A stretch of DNA of 64,000 bases from Tranzscheliella williamsii. Lineage: Eukaryota; Basidiomycota; Ustilaginomycetes; Ustilaginales; Ustilaginaceae. A program made the position numbers and the translations under genes. Below, piece by piece: positions 50,626-60,257 of the stretch; position 1 is the stretch's first letter, and each line of letters begins with the position of its first letter. The notes below the pieces were generated by a model. That model was given only the letters and a program-made list of their open reading frames with translations, had not been told where the DNA came from and made no database searches. Location: NCBI GenBank assembly GCA_023212725.1, contig JALBYF010000062.1, forward strand, positions 42,574-106,573, read 5' to 3'.

Positions 50626-51993
50626 CTACGGGGCTGGGCGGGCGCCGGCGTGCTCGAGCAGGGTTTTGAGGCGGGCGAGTGCGATCATGATGGCTTCTTC
50701 GGTGCGGACCGTCCTGCTGCCCTGGTTTTCGACGACGTTGATCCAGCTGTCAAAGAGCTGGTGGGCGGTGTTGCGGTCGAGCTGGATGCCGTGGTCTGCC
50801 TCGACGGCGAGTTCGAGGCCCGAGAGGCCGCCAAAGACGATCAGGGCGTTGGTGAAGTTGGCGATCGGCTCGACGGGCACCGCTTCGGGAGTATGCAGGG
50901 TGGTGTTGGCGGCGGAGGCAGCGAGGACGTCGGCGAGGGGGATGCCGCGCTCGCTGGTGCCGACGACGAGGTCGTAGGCCGAGTCGGCCGAGAAGGGGCA
51001 GCTGGTCAGCATGGCCGAGAGCGAGGGGGCGAGGCGGACGGTGTAGCCCCAGTAGAGGCCGTGCTGCTCGACAGGGTCGCGCGGGCTGACCACCTTGCCC
51101 CTCGGCTGGGCGTGGTTCATGGGCATGCGGACGGTGACGCGCGTGCCGACCTCAACGCTGCTGCTGGCGGCGACCGCTGGCAGCTCGGCCTCGATCGGGT
51201 CGCGCAGCCCGACGTTGACGTAGACCAGGCGACCCGCACCGGCGCGCGACGACGCCGCCGCCCAGGACGGCGGATCGACGGTGACGCCCTCTCTGTACTC
51301 GGACTCGTCTTCGAAGCGCAGGTGGTGCGGGCAGTCGAGCGGCGGCATCAGACCCGCGAGCCGCAGGTCGCGATGCATGGGGAAGAGGCTCTTGCGCAGG
51401 TACTGCGGCGTCTCGAGATACTGCAGCACGCGGGCCAGGAACTGATGTGGATCGAACGAGCGTTTCGCCGCGCTGCCCGCGCCCGCCTGTCCGTCCTCCT
51501 CGTCAGCGGCCCAGCTGTCGCCGTCGTGCGGGCCGGGTCGGCGTGGGAAGCCGCGCGCGGGCGCCGCCGGCTGGTCGAGCGCACGCACATCGCCCTCATC
51601 ATAGACCACGATCTCGTCGACGTTGAAGATCGCACACGTCCGCGCCAGGTGGCCCGCCAGCCGGCTCTGCAGCTCCGGCGACTGCGCATTCAGCACGATC
51701 GACCCGGGGATCGCCACCGACAGCGTGTACTTGCGCCCCCCACACACCGCCGGCCGCACCACAAACGACGGCTTGTGCGGATTCACCAGTCCCTCCCCCA
51801 ACCCCTTCCCCAACAGCGGCCCAGAGGCGCTGGATTCAGGATCACCTGCTGATGGGCTGGCCTTCACCGGCGCAGCCGAGCCCTGGGCCCGGGCAGTAGT
51901 GTCGCCGTCGCCGTCGCCCGCCGCCGCACCCTTGCTCTTGCGCGGCCTCTTGCGCTGCCGCTTGCGCGCGCCTTGTTCTTCCGCACCTGACAT
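50626..51993 (-). CDS. SPOUT-fold RNA methyltransferase (SPOUT1 / C9orf114 family)
   Basis: A 455-residue member of the alpha/beta-knot family thought to methylate RNA with S-adenosylmethionine; human SPOUT1 is a homologue. The N terminus is basic (RKRQRKRPRKSKG), probably nuclear or nucleolar. The core begins near residue 87 (SFVVRPAVCGGRKYTLSVAIPGSIVLNAQ), then NVDEIVVYDEG, the signature FLARVLQYLETPQYLRKSLFPMHRDLRLAGLMPPLDCPHH in two parts, and a C-terminal knot with LSGLELAVEADHG. The first ATG in frame is at 51993; 40 codons upstream belong to a TTG-started extension. It lies head to tail with PER1 upstream on the same strand. Confidence 0.9.
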   Translation of the reverse strand: MSGAEEQGARKRQRKRPRKSKGAAAGDGDGDTTARAQGSAAPVKASPSAGDPESSASGPLLGKGLGEGLVNPHKPSFVVRPAVCGGRKYTLSVAIPGSIVLNAQSPELQSRLAGHLARTCAIFNVDEIVVYDEGDVRALDQPAAPARGFPRRPGPHDGDSWAADEEDGQAGAGSAAKRSFDPHQFLARVLQYLETPQYLRKSLFPMHRDLRLAGLMPPLDCPHHLRFEDESEYREGVTVDPPSWAAASSRAGAGRLVYVNVGLRDPIEAELPAVAASSSVEVGTRVTVRMPMNHAQPRGKVVSPRDPVEQHGLYWGYTVRLAPSLSAMLTSCPFSADSAYDLVVGTSERGIPLADVLAASAANTTLHTPEAVPVEPIANFTNALIVFGGLSGLELAVEADHGIQLDRNTAHQLFDSWINVVENQGSRTVRTEEAIMIALARLKTLLEHAGARPAP

Positions 51994-52320
51994 GCTCTTC
52001 TGCGCCAAGCCCTGTGTAGAAACGCCTCGGATGGCAACACGAAGGAAGACCGTGGCAACTCGCTGCTCCAAAATCTTCGGCGAATTTTCCGCCGTGGTGC
52101 CAAAATCCGTCAAAATGGACCCATTGCAGTTCCGACATCCGAACGCTCATCTTGGCCGGGCACGCGAGCAGGCTCCATTCCCAGGAACAAGGCGCAGAAT
52201 CCGGGGCCAAGCATAGTTGCACTGGCAAGCCAGGCCTACAGTACAAATGAAGGGCACAACGTGTCGGCCCAGCAACAAGGGTCTGAGTAAGTGCAAAGGG
52301 GGTGTGGGGGAGGGGGAAGG

Positions 52321-54222
52321 TCACCACTCCTTGGCTTTAGCGCCAGGGGCCCAGGCGGAGTAGGCTGTCGCCGTGGGGGAAGGCGAGGGAGAGACGGCAT
52401 GCGACTGGCCGTTTTGGAGGGTAGATTCCCTGTCGACGAGCCCGGTGTAGGCGCTGCCGGCGCCGCCGGCGCCGCCGACGCTCATCGATGTCGAGACGGC
52501 GGCGGGGGCGCGCGAACCGGCAGCGCTGAGGGAGACATCGCTGGCGCTCGCAACGGCACCAAGGTCGGCGTTGCGGCTGCTTCCGTTGAAGCCGGCCTTG
52601 CCCGCCAGCTCGTTGAGCTTGTTGGTGAGCGCGTTGAGTTCGATGTTTTGCGCCAGGCTGGCCGCTCGGCCCTTAAGCTTCTCGCTGATCTGCTCCAGCG
52701 TGTAGGCCACGCCGCCATCGACCGAGGTGGGGCCGTCCTGCCGGTCGGTAAGCCACCAGCCGGTGGAGACGCACTCCTGAGCATCTCGGATCAGCCAATC
52801 GTACCACAGCGAGGTGATGGGGACCGTGGCAAGATGCCAGAGCGCATGCGCGTCTACCAGGCGGAGGATCGGTGGAAAGTCGAGCAGCTCCAGCATCACG
52901 CAACCGACGGTCAGCGCCAGAATAAGCTGCAGCCGCCGCCTTGTTTTCGTCGACGAGCTGGGGGGCCCAATGTTGGTCGAGACCGGTACCGGCGGCGTGG
53001 CAGCGCCGTGCGCCGCCATCGAGTGTGGCGAGAGCGACGACGGCTTGACGGATCGCATCGCGACGCGCGACTGTGCTGACCGCTCTATGAGCACGTTCGA
53101 GGGGAAGATGGTCGGACGGAGCGAGTACAAGAGCCAAAGAGCGGTGTGTATCAAGCCGATGACGACGTTGGCGGCCATGTTGTAGGCATAATCGAAGCGG
53201 CCGATGCTGAGGTAGAGCACATGAAAGACGAGCAGCACCATGCAGATCCTGCGGAAGAGAAGAAACTTGTCGCTCCTGGGCGAAATGCGGAAGAGGCGAC
53301 AGCTGGTGAAGAAGAAGCCCGACATGATGACGGCGCCGGCGGAAAAGTAGTCCATCTTTTCGGTGAAAGACTTGTCTCTGGTATGGAAAATGGCGCTCCA
53401 GAGCCATGCGTTCATGCTAATGAGCGCATGGACAATGTAGACCAGCTTCAAGGGAAAGGGATCCGGTAGCTGTTTGCGAAAGGCAAAGAAAGCCTTGTAG
53501 TGAATGCGCAGGTTGAGCAGACTGAAGAGGACAGAGAGCGGTTCCTGCGCACCAAGGAAGCGGATAAAGACCCACTTGCCGTGATACTGAACCATCTGCT
53601 TCTGCACAGGGCGGAGCCGGGCCAACTTGGCGCTGATGGCTGTGTTGACCTGGGCGGCCTTGGCAGTTTCGGAGAGCGATTGTGACTTGGCCAGGAGGTC
53701 TACCTCGCGGTGCGCATCTTTGCTGAGCTTGTGGACGCGGTCGATGGCGTCGTTGGTGAGGCGGTGGGTGCAGTGGTACTTGCAATCATCTTCGCAGGTC
53801 CAGCGCGTAACGCGTAGGATCCAGGGCAAGCGGTGGGCGTACATGACGCCATCGTCGACATCGTCTCGGCACAAATCGGCGGTGCACGACTGCACGCACA
53901 TGCGATACTCGGGCGAACGATCGCCCTCGGACGCTGATACTAATGGCAGCAACCACAACCCGAGCACTGTCAGCAGGAATAGCAGCGCCGTCGGCCGCCT
54001 TGCAGGATTCGGGAACGGAGAAGGGCTACCGGAGCGTTTCCTCGGCCGACGACGCGGGGTGGGACTCGCGACGGCATCATCGTCCATCTCGCCCGCAGAC
54101 CCAAGAAGCAGTTGGTTGATCCGCTTCCTGGGTCCGTATGCGGCGAGCGGGGCTTCTGGACGGCTTGACGATCCCGGTTGACGGCTGTAAGCGGGACGCG
54201 AGGGCCCTGGCAGGCAGCCCAT
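52321..54222 (-). CDS. PER1: GPI-phospholipase A2 related protein Per1 (PGAP3 family)
   Basis: ER membrane protein needed to remove the unsaturated sn-2 acyl chain of GPI anchors during lipid remodelling. A 633-residue frame; yeast Per1 is about 357. A hydrophobic segment at about residues 72-94 (ALLFLLTVLGLWLLPLVSAS) is a signal sequence, then the lumenal Cys-rich domain (MCVQSCTADLC, CEDDCKYHC). Next come WVFIRFLGAQEPLSVLFSLLN and about seven membrane spans; SMNAWLWSAIFHTRD and the later HALWHLATVP fit the CREST-type His/Asp hydrolase core. The last 120 residues are a Ser/Ala-rich tail absent from yeast. A second ATG at 54087 gives a shorter N terminus and is an alternative start. Confidence 0.9.
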   Translation of the reverse strand: MGCLPGPSRPAYSRQPGSSSRPEAPLAAYGPRKRINQLLLGSAGEMDDDAVASPTPRRRPRKRSGSPSPFPNPARRPTALLFLLTVLGLWLLPLVSASEGDRSPEYRMCVQSCTADLCRDDVDDGVMYAHRLPWILRVTRWTCEDDCKYHCTHRLTNDAIDRVHKLSKDAHREVDLLAKSQSLSETAKAAQVNTAISAKLARLRPVQKQMVQYHGKWVFIRFLGAQEPLSVLFSLLNLRIHYKAFFAFRKQLPDPFPLKLVYIVHALISMNAWLWSAIFHTRDKSFTEKMDYFSAGAVIMSGFFFTSCRLFRISPRSDKFLLFRRICMVLLVFHVLYLSIGRFDYAYNMAANVVIGLIHTALWLLYSLRPTIFPSNVLIERSAQSRVAMRSVKPSSLSPHSMAAHGAATPPVPVSTNIGPPSSSTKTRRRLQLILALTVGCVMLELLDFPPILRLVDAHALWHLATVPITSLWYDWLIRDAQECVSTGWWLTDRQDGPTSVDGGVAYTLEQISEKLKGRAASLAQNIELNALTNKLNELAGKAGFNGSSRNADLGAVASASDVSLSAAGSRAPAAVSTSMSVGGAGGAGSAYTGLVDRESTLQNGQSHAVSPSPSPTATAYSAWAPGAKAKEW

Positions 54223-55079
54223 GTCGTTGATCCAACGAGCCGGCGATCAGCAGCGCCCAAGCTTTGCTGTAGAGGCAGACGCAAGCAGCGCTTACTCGCA
54301 CCGACAGTAAGAGCCGGCCTAACAGATGATCGGGAAGCGGGGCAGCGGTAGCAGTGCCGAGCGAGACGGTGCCAAGCGAGACGGTGCGAGCGCGAGGCTG
54401 TTGTGGATCAGGGCTGTTGGGCGCTGCTCTCCAGTCGGGCCAGCGTAGAGGCACAGCGAATCGATGATGATGTACTATGGGGCGGCGTTGCGCAGATGAT
54501 GATGGCGGCGTTGCGAAGGAAAGACGAGGAAGAAAAGGCCTAGAAGCCACTCGACGTTCTATTTGCTACTCGCTCTCTGAAAGGCGGAGAGCCGTCCTTC
54601 TCCAAAGCTCACTTGACGCGCAACTCTATCCCCCAAGTACATATAACCGTACATTCTATTCATAGCTATCGGCGCAATCAGTACATATTGCACCTTTCTT
54701 GTTCTGCGCCTCAGCTATCCGTATTCGTGTCGTTGTATTCACTTGGCCGGCGCATACAACGACTTGGTAGCGTACGTTAAACCCCATCCTCGCGAATTGA
54801 AATGATAGACGCTTTCGCTTGGCTCGGTCATCTATTTCTGGCGTTAAATACGTCGACTCTACGGGAGTCGGGCCGGGTTTTGGCCGACCAATTTTAAGAA
54901 GCGCTCGCTTGGGCCTCATTCTTTCTCCCCCCCTCTCTCCCTCTCTTTGCAACATCATCTCAGCGCGTCTCCTATTGCCGTCCGCTCATTCGTCACCGAT
55001 TGCGGCAGCTGGACTGGTGAGCCATTTTTCTCGCAGCATCGACGGCTGCGCGGTGGTCTCTATAGTACCGCTTGGGACC
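54223..55079. promoter_or_regulatory. Divergent PER1 / hypothetical gene promoter region
   Basis: About 860 bases between divergent starts. It includes TACATATAACCGTACA near 54638-54653 and a CT-rich tract near 54920-54955, close to the plus-strand gene. No RNA gene or protein is recognised. Confidence 0.4.
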
Positions 55080-55643
55080 ATGTCGTCGCAGGCCCGCTCG
55101 TCGTCGCCGGGGCCGTACCAGTATGCGCCGCATGCTGGGGTTCGTACGAACGGGGGGCCGGGGCCGTCGGTGGCGAATCCGCTGTATGCGCTCGCGTCGC
55201 GGGTGCCGCTGATCCAGTCGCCGACGGTGGCTGTCGCGCCGGCGGTGGGGCTGCCGACGGATCTGCATCCGCTGCCGGCCGACATTGCGGCGTACTTTGT
55301 CTATCCGTTTAGCCTCGAGGCGTATGTGCTGGCGCCGAACACGCCGTCCGCGGCGACGGTGCAGGCGGCGCTCGCCAAGCATGCCGCCTTCCTCCGCGCG
55401 CGCCACCAGCACCGCCAAGACCAGGAGCGCGAGCGCCTCCGCCGCATGGCCCCCGGCTGGGACGCCGCTGCCGCCGTCCTCACCCCCACCGCCAGAACCC
55501 ACGCTCCTGCTGCACCCCCCCCCCAACCAGCCCCCCCACCCCCAGACCCAAAAACACCCCTCGACCTCCTCGCCGACCACCTCGCACAGCTCGACACCCT
55601 CGCCACAAGCAACTCCTCCCCGCCCGCGCATCCACACCGCTAA
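55080..55643 (+). CDS. Hypothetical protein, 187 residues
   Basis: Not recognised. The first in-frame ATG (55080) has a strong ACCATG context. Residues 1-50 are Ser/Pro/Gly-rich and look disordered. Residues 60-84 (LPADIAAYFVYPFSLEAYVL) are a compact, aromatic-rich segment that looks conserved. Residues 90-125 form a probable amphipathic, Arg/Gln-rich helix (LAKHAAFLRARHQHRQDQER). A Pro-rich stretch follows and then LDLLADHLAQLDTL, a second possible helix. No signal peptide or membrane span. The pattern suggests a small subunit of a complex held by helical contacts, but that is inference. A Gly-rich antisense frame (54993-55637) is a shadow. Confidence 0.6.
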   Translation: MSSQARSSSPGPYQYAPHAGVRTNGGPGPSVANPLYALASRVPLIQSPTVAVAPAVGLPTDLHPLPADIAAYFVYPFSLEAYVLAPNTPSAATVQAALAKHAAFLRARHQHRQDQERERLRRMAPGWDAAAAVLTPTARTHAPAAPPPQPAPPPPDPKTPLDLLADHLAQLDTLATSNSSPPAHPHR

Positions 55644-55922
55644 CCCTCGCCCTCGCCCGTGTCCCCTTCGCCGGCTCTGTATTATGCTCTCACTCCCGCC
55701 GTTGCCCTGCCGTAATCAGACACGTGCATTCTTGCGGCCCCGAGTTCGAGATGAAATCCTCGCGCGACCCGCTGTTACATCGTCGGCCGCACCAACACTC
55801 ACACTGCACCGCACCGCCCCATCATCCTACACCTCGTCGTAGCAGCGTCAGGTCGGTGCTGCTGTGTCGCTGCTGCCCTTGCGACGGCCCTGTCCGAAAC
55901 GGCGCCAAAAAACTCGGTACGC

Positions 55923-56038
55923 CGACACTAACAGGACTTGAACCTGTGCTCCCAAAGGGAATGGCATAATTGGTGAGTAGATGATTACTCTAGAAACAGA
56001 ATTCTAGTGCCACGCGATAACCACTCCGCCATAGTGCC
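55923..56038 (-). tRNA. tRNA-Ser(AGA) with intron
   Basis: The acceptor GGCACTA pairs with TAGTGTC and the discriminator is G, as in serine tRNAs. The anticodon stem TGGCA/TGCCA holds a loop CTAGAA then A, anticodon AGA. A 34-base intron lies at 55968-56001. The long variable arm (TCCC TTT GGGA) and T arm (ACAGG/CCTGT around TTCAAGT) complete the class II fold. A T6 run follows the gene. Confidence 0.95.
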
Positions 56039-56063
56039 TTCTGGGAAAATCCGCGCGCAGTTG

Positions 56064-56073
56064 CATATATATT
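56064..56073 (-). promoter_or_regulatory. TATA-like element upstream of tRNA-Ser
   Basis: An alternating AT run (CATATATATT on the plus strand) 26-35 bases before the tRNA start, the usual spot for TFIIIB-assisting TATA elements. Positional inference only. Confidence 0.45.
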
Positions 56074-56223
56074 TCGGTAAGAGGATGGGGCTGAGCGACA
56101 TGGGTAGCACGGCAGCGAGTGGACGGGCAGCGATGCGGTGCGGTGGGAGCAGCTGAGTTATAGTGCGGGAGGGAACGAGAGCGAGGTGCGAATGTGGTGA
56201 AGGGCGAGCGGGGAGGGACTGGG

Positions 56224-58617
56224 TCAGGATGGCGGGGCGCGCTCGATAAGCTGGAGGAGAAGGTCTTCGATGTGCTTGGCGCGGGTCTCGACGTGGGCGA
56301 TTTTCTGAGCGACGGTGCGGAGTTCAGAGGCCAGGTCGTCGGACGGGGCGGGGGGGTTGGTGGGGGGGGTGGGGATGTCGGTGTCGAGGTCGGCGTCCGG
56401 GTCGTAGGCGCGGTTGAAGAGCTTGGCGAGGGGGGAGGAGAGGGAGCCGAGGGCGCGCGGCTCGAGGGCGCGAGCGCTGGTCGCCACCGACGTGCGGGTC
56501 GCTGAGCGCGGGAGCGCCTCGTGCGGCCCCGCCGCCCCAATCTCGTCGTCCAGCCGCGCCGCCGCCCGCTCCTCCCAGCTCCCCTCCCCCGCATCCTCGC
56601 CTTCGCCCTCGCCCTCGCCTTCGCCTTCGCCTTCGCCCTCGCCCTCGCCCTCGCCCTCACCCTCATCCCCCTCCGCCGCGTCAAAGTCAAACGCAGCCTC
56701 AATTACGTCTGCCCCACCGCGGTCGAGTCCGGAACGGAAGATCGGTATCCACGAGAGCATGGTCCGCCCGGTCTCGGCGGTCAAGCTCACCCCGCGGCCG
56801 AACGCGTTGATCTCGCAAAAGCGGATCAGCAGCAGCACCGGCCAGCTGGTCAGCCGGATGAGAAAGACGTTGATCTTGTGCAGCCACCGCGGCGAGACGA
56901 CATAGCTGAGCGGCATCACCACTGCCAGCGCCAGCAGATTCAGCGGCGGCTGGTACGAAAAGATGGCGTCCGTCGTGATGCCCGCCATGGTCTTGCACGC
57001 GAACTGGAACATGGCCTCCTCGGCTGCGTTCATGGCGACCACTTGAAACGTGTTGCTCAGCAGACTGATCAGCACCGTCAGCAGCAGCGTGTTGGACAGC
57101 ACCGTATAGAGGATCATCAGCGGCGGCCCGAACGTGAGCGAGAAGCTCTGCGCCTCGTCAAAGCCGAGGTAGCTCGAGCCGAACCAGACCTTGAGCATCA
57201 GCCAGAGCACCGCCTTGAACGACCATCGCTCCTCGGACGCGAGCGACCAGAACGCATAGGCAAAGCCGGAGAAGCAGATCATGGCCAGCACCGTGAAAAA
57301 GGCAAAGTCGGCCAGCATCGCCTTGAGGCTCAACAAAATCACGTTGTCCTGCACCAGCGACGTGGCGACGCGTGGACAGAGCAGCACCGCCCCGAGTGCG
57401 AGGCAGTCGAAGCTGAGCGCACTCCGCTCCAGCGATCCATGCCGCAGCGCTGAGACGCGCAGGCCGAACCAGCAAAACGCTACAACGCAGAAGAGCAGGT
57501 CGAGCAGATTGTAGAGCGAGCCGAGGTACTGCGAGATTCCGGCTTCCTGCAGCTGCGCAAGCTCGTCGATCGCGAAGCCGAACAGCCAGACCGAGAAAAT
57601 GGTCTCCTGGACCGTCCACGTAGCGCTCCCCTTCTGGGCCAGTACCGCCACGTAAAGCACCAGGAGGATGACAAACGTGCAGAACTCGAGCTTGCTCCGG
57701 ATCGACGGCACTCGCAGCCGCAGATGGTTGAGTAAGGGCGCCTTGGTGGGGTCGTAGATGCTCAGCGGGCGCTTCTTGTAGCTGTCGTTCAGGATCGCGT
57801 GCGAGGCATGCACGGGCGATAGGACCACCTTGCCGTACCAGATCCCGTCGATGCAGCGCTGGCAGAGCGGCGTGGCTATGAACCGCTTCGCCGAGGAGAG
57901 GATGGCGAGCTCCAGCGTGCTGGAGAATTGCTTGGGCGGCAAGCCCCGCTGCTCGATCTCGTCGAGGTCGATATGCGACGAGGCGAGATGGAGCTCCTTG
58001 AGCTGCTTGCCGTTGGCGCCGGCCAGCGGGTGGAAGGAAGCGGTCAAGGAGGTAACGAGTTCCAGCCCGTCATTCGAAAACGTCCGGAGAAGCTTCATGG
58101 CTAGCAGCTCGCACAGCGCGGCGCGGGTGTTGTTGACCGTCTGGAAGGCCAGATCGCGCGTAGCCTCTCTCTGGAAGTAGATGCGGTTGAGCATGAGGCA
58201 GTACAGGATCGCTATGGACCGGAAACTGCTGTATTTGATGGCAAGAGGCCGGACGAGCGAAAAGTTGAGGTCTACCGAGGTCAATTCGTCCCAAGATAGA
58301 TGGGTATCAATTGTCTTGCGAAGGTCGTGGCGGATCACATGGATGAGGTGAAAGACATTCTGCCGCTCCACAAGCCGGATAAGGTCGGTGCCGTCCTCCC
58401 CCTCGGACTCGAGCAGACGACCGTTTTCGTCTCTCGAGCGGAAGGAGAAGGCGCTGCTGGACGGCGGCGAGGATGCATCCGCCTGAGAGGCTGTCAAATG
58501 GTCGTGCGACCCAGGCTGGTCTGGCAAATTGCGGAGCGAGACATGTCTCCGGTGATGGCGCTGGCTTCCCCCGCGGAGCGAGCCCGCGGACGCACGCTGC
58601 GAAACCGCCCTGGACAT
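56224..58617 (-). CDS. YVC1: Vacuolar TRP-like cation channel (Yvc1/TRPY family)
   Basis: Ca2+-releasing cation channel of the vacuolar membrane, responding to osmotic and redox stress. The first ATG is at 58617, giving 797 residues. The N-terminal cytosolic half has helical repeats (FHLIHVIRHDLRKTIDTHL). A linker with RQRCIDGIWYGKVVLSP-like text leads to six membrane segments between about residues 320 and 590, with the pore after FAFFTVLAMICFSGFAYAFW. The cytosolic C terminus is acidic, with a Glu-Gly dipeptide run at about residues 652-674, then a coiled-coil-like end (LRTVAQKIAHVETRAKHIEDLLLQ). Yeast Yvc1 also has an acidic Ca2+-sensing cluster there. It diverges from KEI1. Confidence 0.88.
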   Translation of the reverse strand: MSRAVSQRASAGSLRGGSQRHHRRHVSLRNLPDQPGSHDHLTASQADASSPPSSSAFSFRSRDENGRLLESEGEDGTDLIRLVERQNVFHLIHVIRHDLRKTIDTHLSWDELTSVDLNFSLVRPLAIKYSSFRSIAILYCLMLNRIYFQREATRDLAFQTVNNTRAALCELLAMKLLRTFSNDGLELVTSLTASFHPLAGANGKQLKELHLASSHIDLDEIEQRGLPPKQFSSTLELAILSSAKRFIATPLCQRCIDGIWYGKVVLSPVHASHAILNDSYKKRPLSIYDPTKAPLLNHLRLRVPSIRSKLEFCTFVILLVLYVAVLAQKGSATWTVQETIFSVWLFGFAIDELAQLQEAGISQYLGSLYNLLDLLFCVVAFCWFGLRVSALRHGSLERSALSFDCLALGAVLLCPRVATSLVQDNVILLSLKAMLADFAFFTVLAMICFSGFAYAFWSLASEERWSFKAVLWLMLKVWFGSSYLGFDEAQSFSLTFGPPLMILYTVLSNTLLLTVLISLLSNTFQVVAMNAAEEAMFQFACKTMAGITTDAIFSYQPPLNLLALAVVMPLSYVVSPRWLHKINVFLIRLTSWPVLLLIRFCEINAFGRGVSLTAETGRTMLSWIPIFRSGLDRGGADVIEAAFDFDAAEGDEGEGEGEGEGEGEGEGEGEGEGEDAGEGSWEERAAARLDDEIGAAGPHEALPRSATRTSVATSARALEPRALGSLSSPLAKLFNRAYDPDADLDTDIPTPPTNPPAPSDDLASELRTVAQKIAHVETRAKHIEDLLLQLIERAPPS
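56594..56664 (-). repeat. Hexamer repeat encoding Glu-Gly dipeptides
   Basis: About eleven units of GAGGGC or GAAGGC (on the gene strand) in frame within the channel gene. It encodes an uninterrupted Glu-Gly tract. Likely to vary in length between strains without shifting the frame. Confidence 0.9.
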
Positions 58618-59351
58618 GATGCCGAGGCCGCACGGCAGAAGGGTACCAGCGCCGCAAGAAGACGTGATCACGCAGCGCTTGCGTACGCAGAGCCGATACA
58701 CGTCACGCCGGTGTCCGCCAGTAGCAAAGTGTAAGTGGTTGGACCGAGTTTAGGGTTGTAGCCGTCGATTACTCGGACAGTCAAGGCTCCATGTCTTCCC
58801 GGTTGCCGCCTGACGTTGAGATGGTCAGGATCTGCGGCAGATTCAGGTTGACGATTGAGGATGGTTGACTCGTGAGAGTGGGTTGACTCGCAAGTGTTGT
58901 GTTGGTTGACATGCATGCTAACAGGGAAAGCGTAGCGGTGCTCCACATAGAAACTAATTCTGTTAGATTCCAAGTCTCGTCGAGTCTACCGGCATGCGTG
59001 TCTTGCTTGTGTGCAAATATGTAAGGCAAGCGTGAGTCTCGATGCGATCTGCCGAGATCCGAGTCCTGACCCGTTCCATCAACACTCACTTGGTCGTCCA
59101 TCGTCAACGACGCTCGTGCGAGCCGACACTCGAGCCAACAAGATCGCGCGTGCACTTGCCTTGCCTAGCACTCGGAAGCCTTCGTCCGCGCAAACGTTTC
59201 CCAACAGCATAGCACGCTGTACACGGACCAGGCAAAGGTGAGCTCTGTCTGTCAAACAAACGCCTCACCCTCCGCATTACGCCCTTTAGTACGTGCAGCA
59301 AGCCCATCTCGCCGTAGCCAACTAACCTGGCATAGGCTTCTGCCCCACGAC
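58618..59351. promoter_or_regulatory. Divergent YVC1 / KEI1 promoter region
   Basis: About 730 bases. It contains GGTTGACTCG-type copies at 58863-58872 and 58881-58890 and a weaker GGTTGAC at 58914-58920. TGACTC is the core of AP-1/Gcn4-type bZIP sites. A possible leader intron ending GGCATAG lies just before the KEI1 start. No gene seen. Confidence 0.5.
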
Positions 59352-60257
59352 ATGTCGCGCCTCCGCTTGCGGCTGCCACAGCTGCCGTCGTTTCATCATG
59401 CCATCACCTCTTTCCTCGGGTTCATGGATCTCAAGGTGGGCGCTTCCATCCTGACTCTGTTCGCCCTCTTCAACAAGATTGCTGGCGTCTATGGTGTCCT
59501 TGCCGTCTTTCAGGGCGGTACCTTTGCGCAAGTCGCGCTTTATCTCTACTCGATAGCGACCATCGTCGTCTTTCTATGGGGCCTCCGAGGCATCGCTGAC
59601 GAGAATGCCCATCAGGTACTCACCTACGCACATCTCTTCACGTTGGACCACATGATCTCCACGTTTTGGACACTTCTTTTTGCCTTTGATTGGTACTACT
59701 TCAACCCGCATGACGGCAGACCCACTACCACCCAGTCCTCGCATCAGAAAGGTCTCATGGATCTGATCGAAACCATCGAGTTGCAGTACAGGACCAAGGA
59801 AGAGATGGCCAAGCTCCATCACGACCAACTCACCCCCGAGCAGCGAAAGATCAGCGCAGAAGGCATCTGGAAGGAAGAGAAGAGCTTTTCCACTGCCGTG
59901 CTCACCACTGGCTGGCTCGTCAAGATCTATTTTGCCCTCGTCCTCTACTCTTATGCACTCCACCTCCGCCACGGCTCGTACAAGAGCCTTCCCCTCTCCA
60001 AAGCCTCTGCACCTTCAAGCACTGCCAGGGCACGCGGAAACAGGTCAGAGTACCGCTACCATCCCGTGATCGAGGAGGAGGAGCTCGAAAGCTGGAGCGA
60101 CGCTGAGGAGGACGACAGGCCGAACCCAGCTGCGACTCAGAGGAGATCCAGTGCAGCCCGCGCCTCCGCCGATAGCAGTAAGGCTAACCCAGCGCAACCA
60201 GGCACTGCTGGTGCCGACGGCGGTATCAAGGCCGTCGTCGATCGGCTCGTTGTATAA
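59352..60257 (+). CDS. KEI1: Inositol phosphorylceramide synthase regulatory subunit Kei1
   Basis: Golgi membrane partner of Aur1 in inositol phosphorylceramide synthesis, an enzyme absent from animals. 301 residues from the first in-frame ATG (59352); yeast Kei1 is 221. Four hydrophobic segments are visible. Conserved text includes SFLGFMDLKVG, GVYGVLAVFQGG, LYLYSIATIVVF and LDHMISTFWTLLFAFDWY, which align with yeast Kei1 as I remember it. A charged loop (KEEMAKLHHDQLTPEQRK) precedes the last span. The C-terminal 80 residues are polar and disordered. Yeast Kei1 is cleaved by Kex2 at a dibasic-type site; NRSEYR and RRSS near the end are candidates, by inference. Confidence 0.88.
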   Translation: MSRLRLRLPQLPSFHHAITSFLGFMDLKVGASILTLFALFNKIAGVYGVLAVFQGGTFAQVALYLYSIATIVVFLWGLRGIADENAHQVLTYAHLFTLDHMISTFWTLLFAFDWYYFNPHDGRPTTTQSSHQKGLMDLIETIELQYRTKEEMAKLHHDQLTPEQRKISAEGIWKEEKSFSTAVLTTGWLVKIYFALVLYSYALHLRHGSYKSLPLSKASAPSSTARARGNRSEYRYHPVIEEEELESWSDAEEDDRPNPAATQRRSSAARASADSSKANPAQPGTAGADGGIKAVVDRLVV

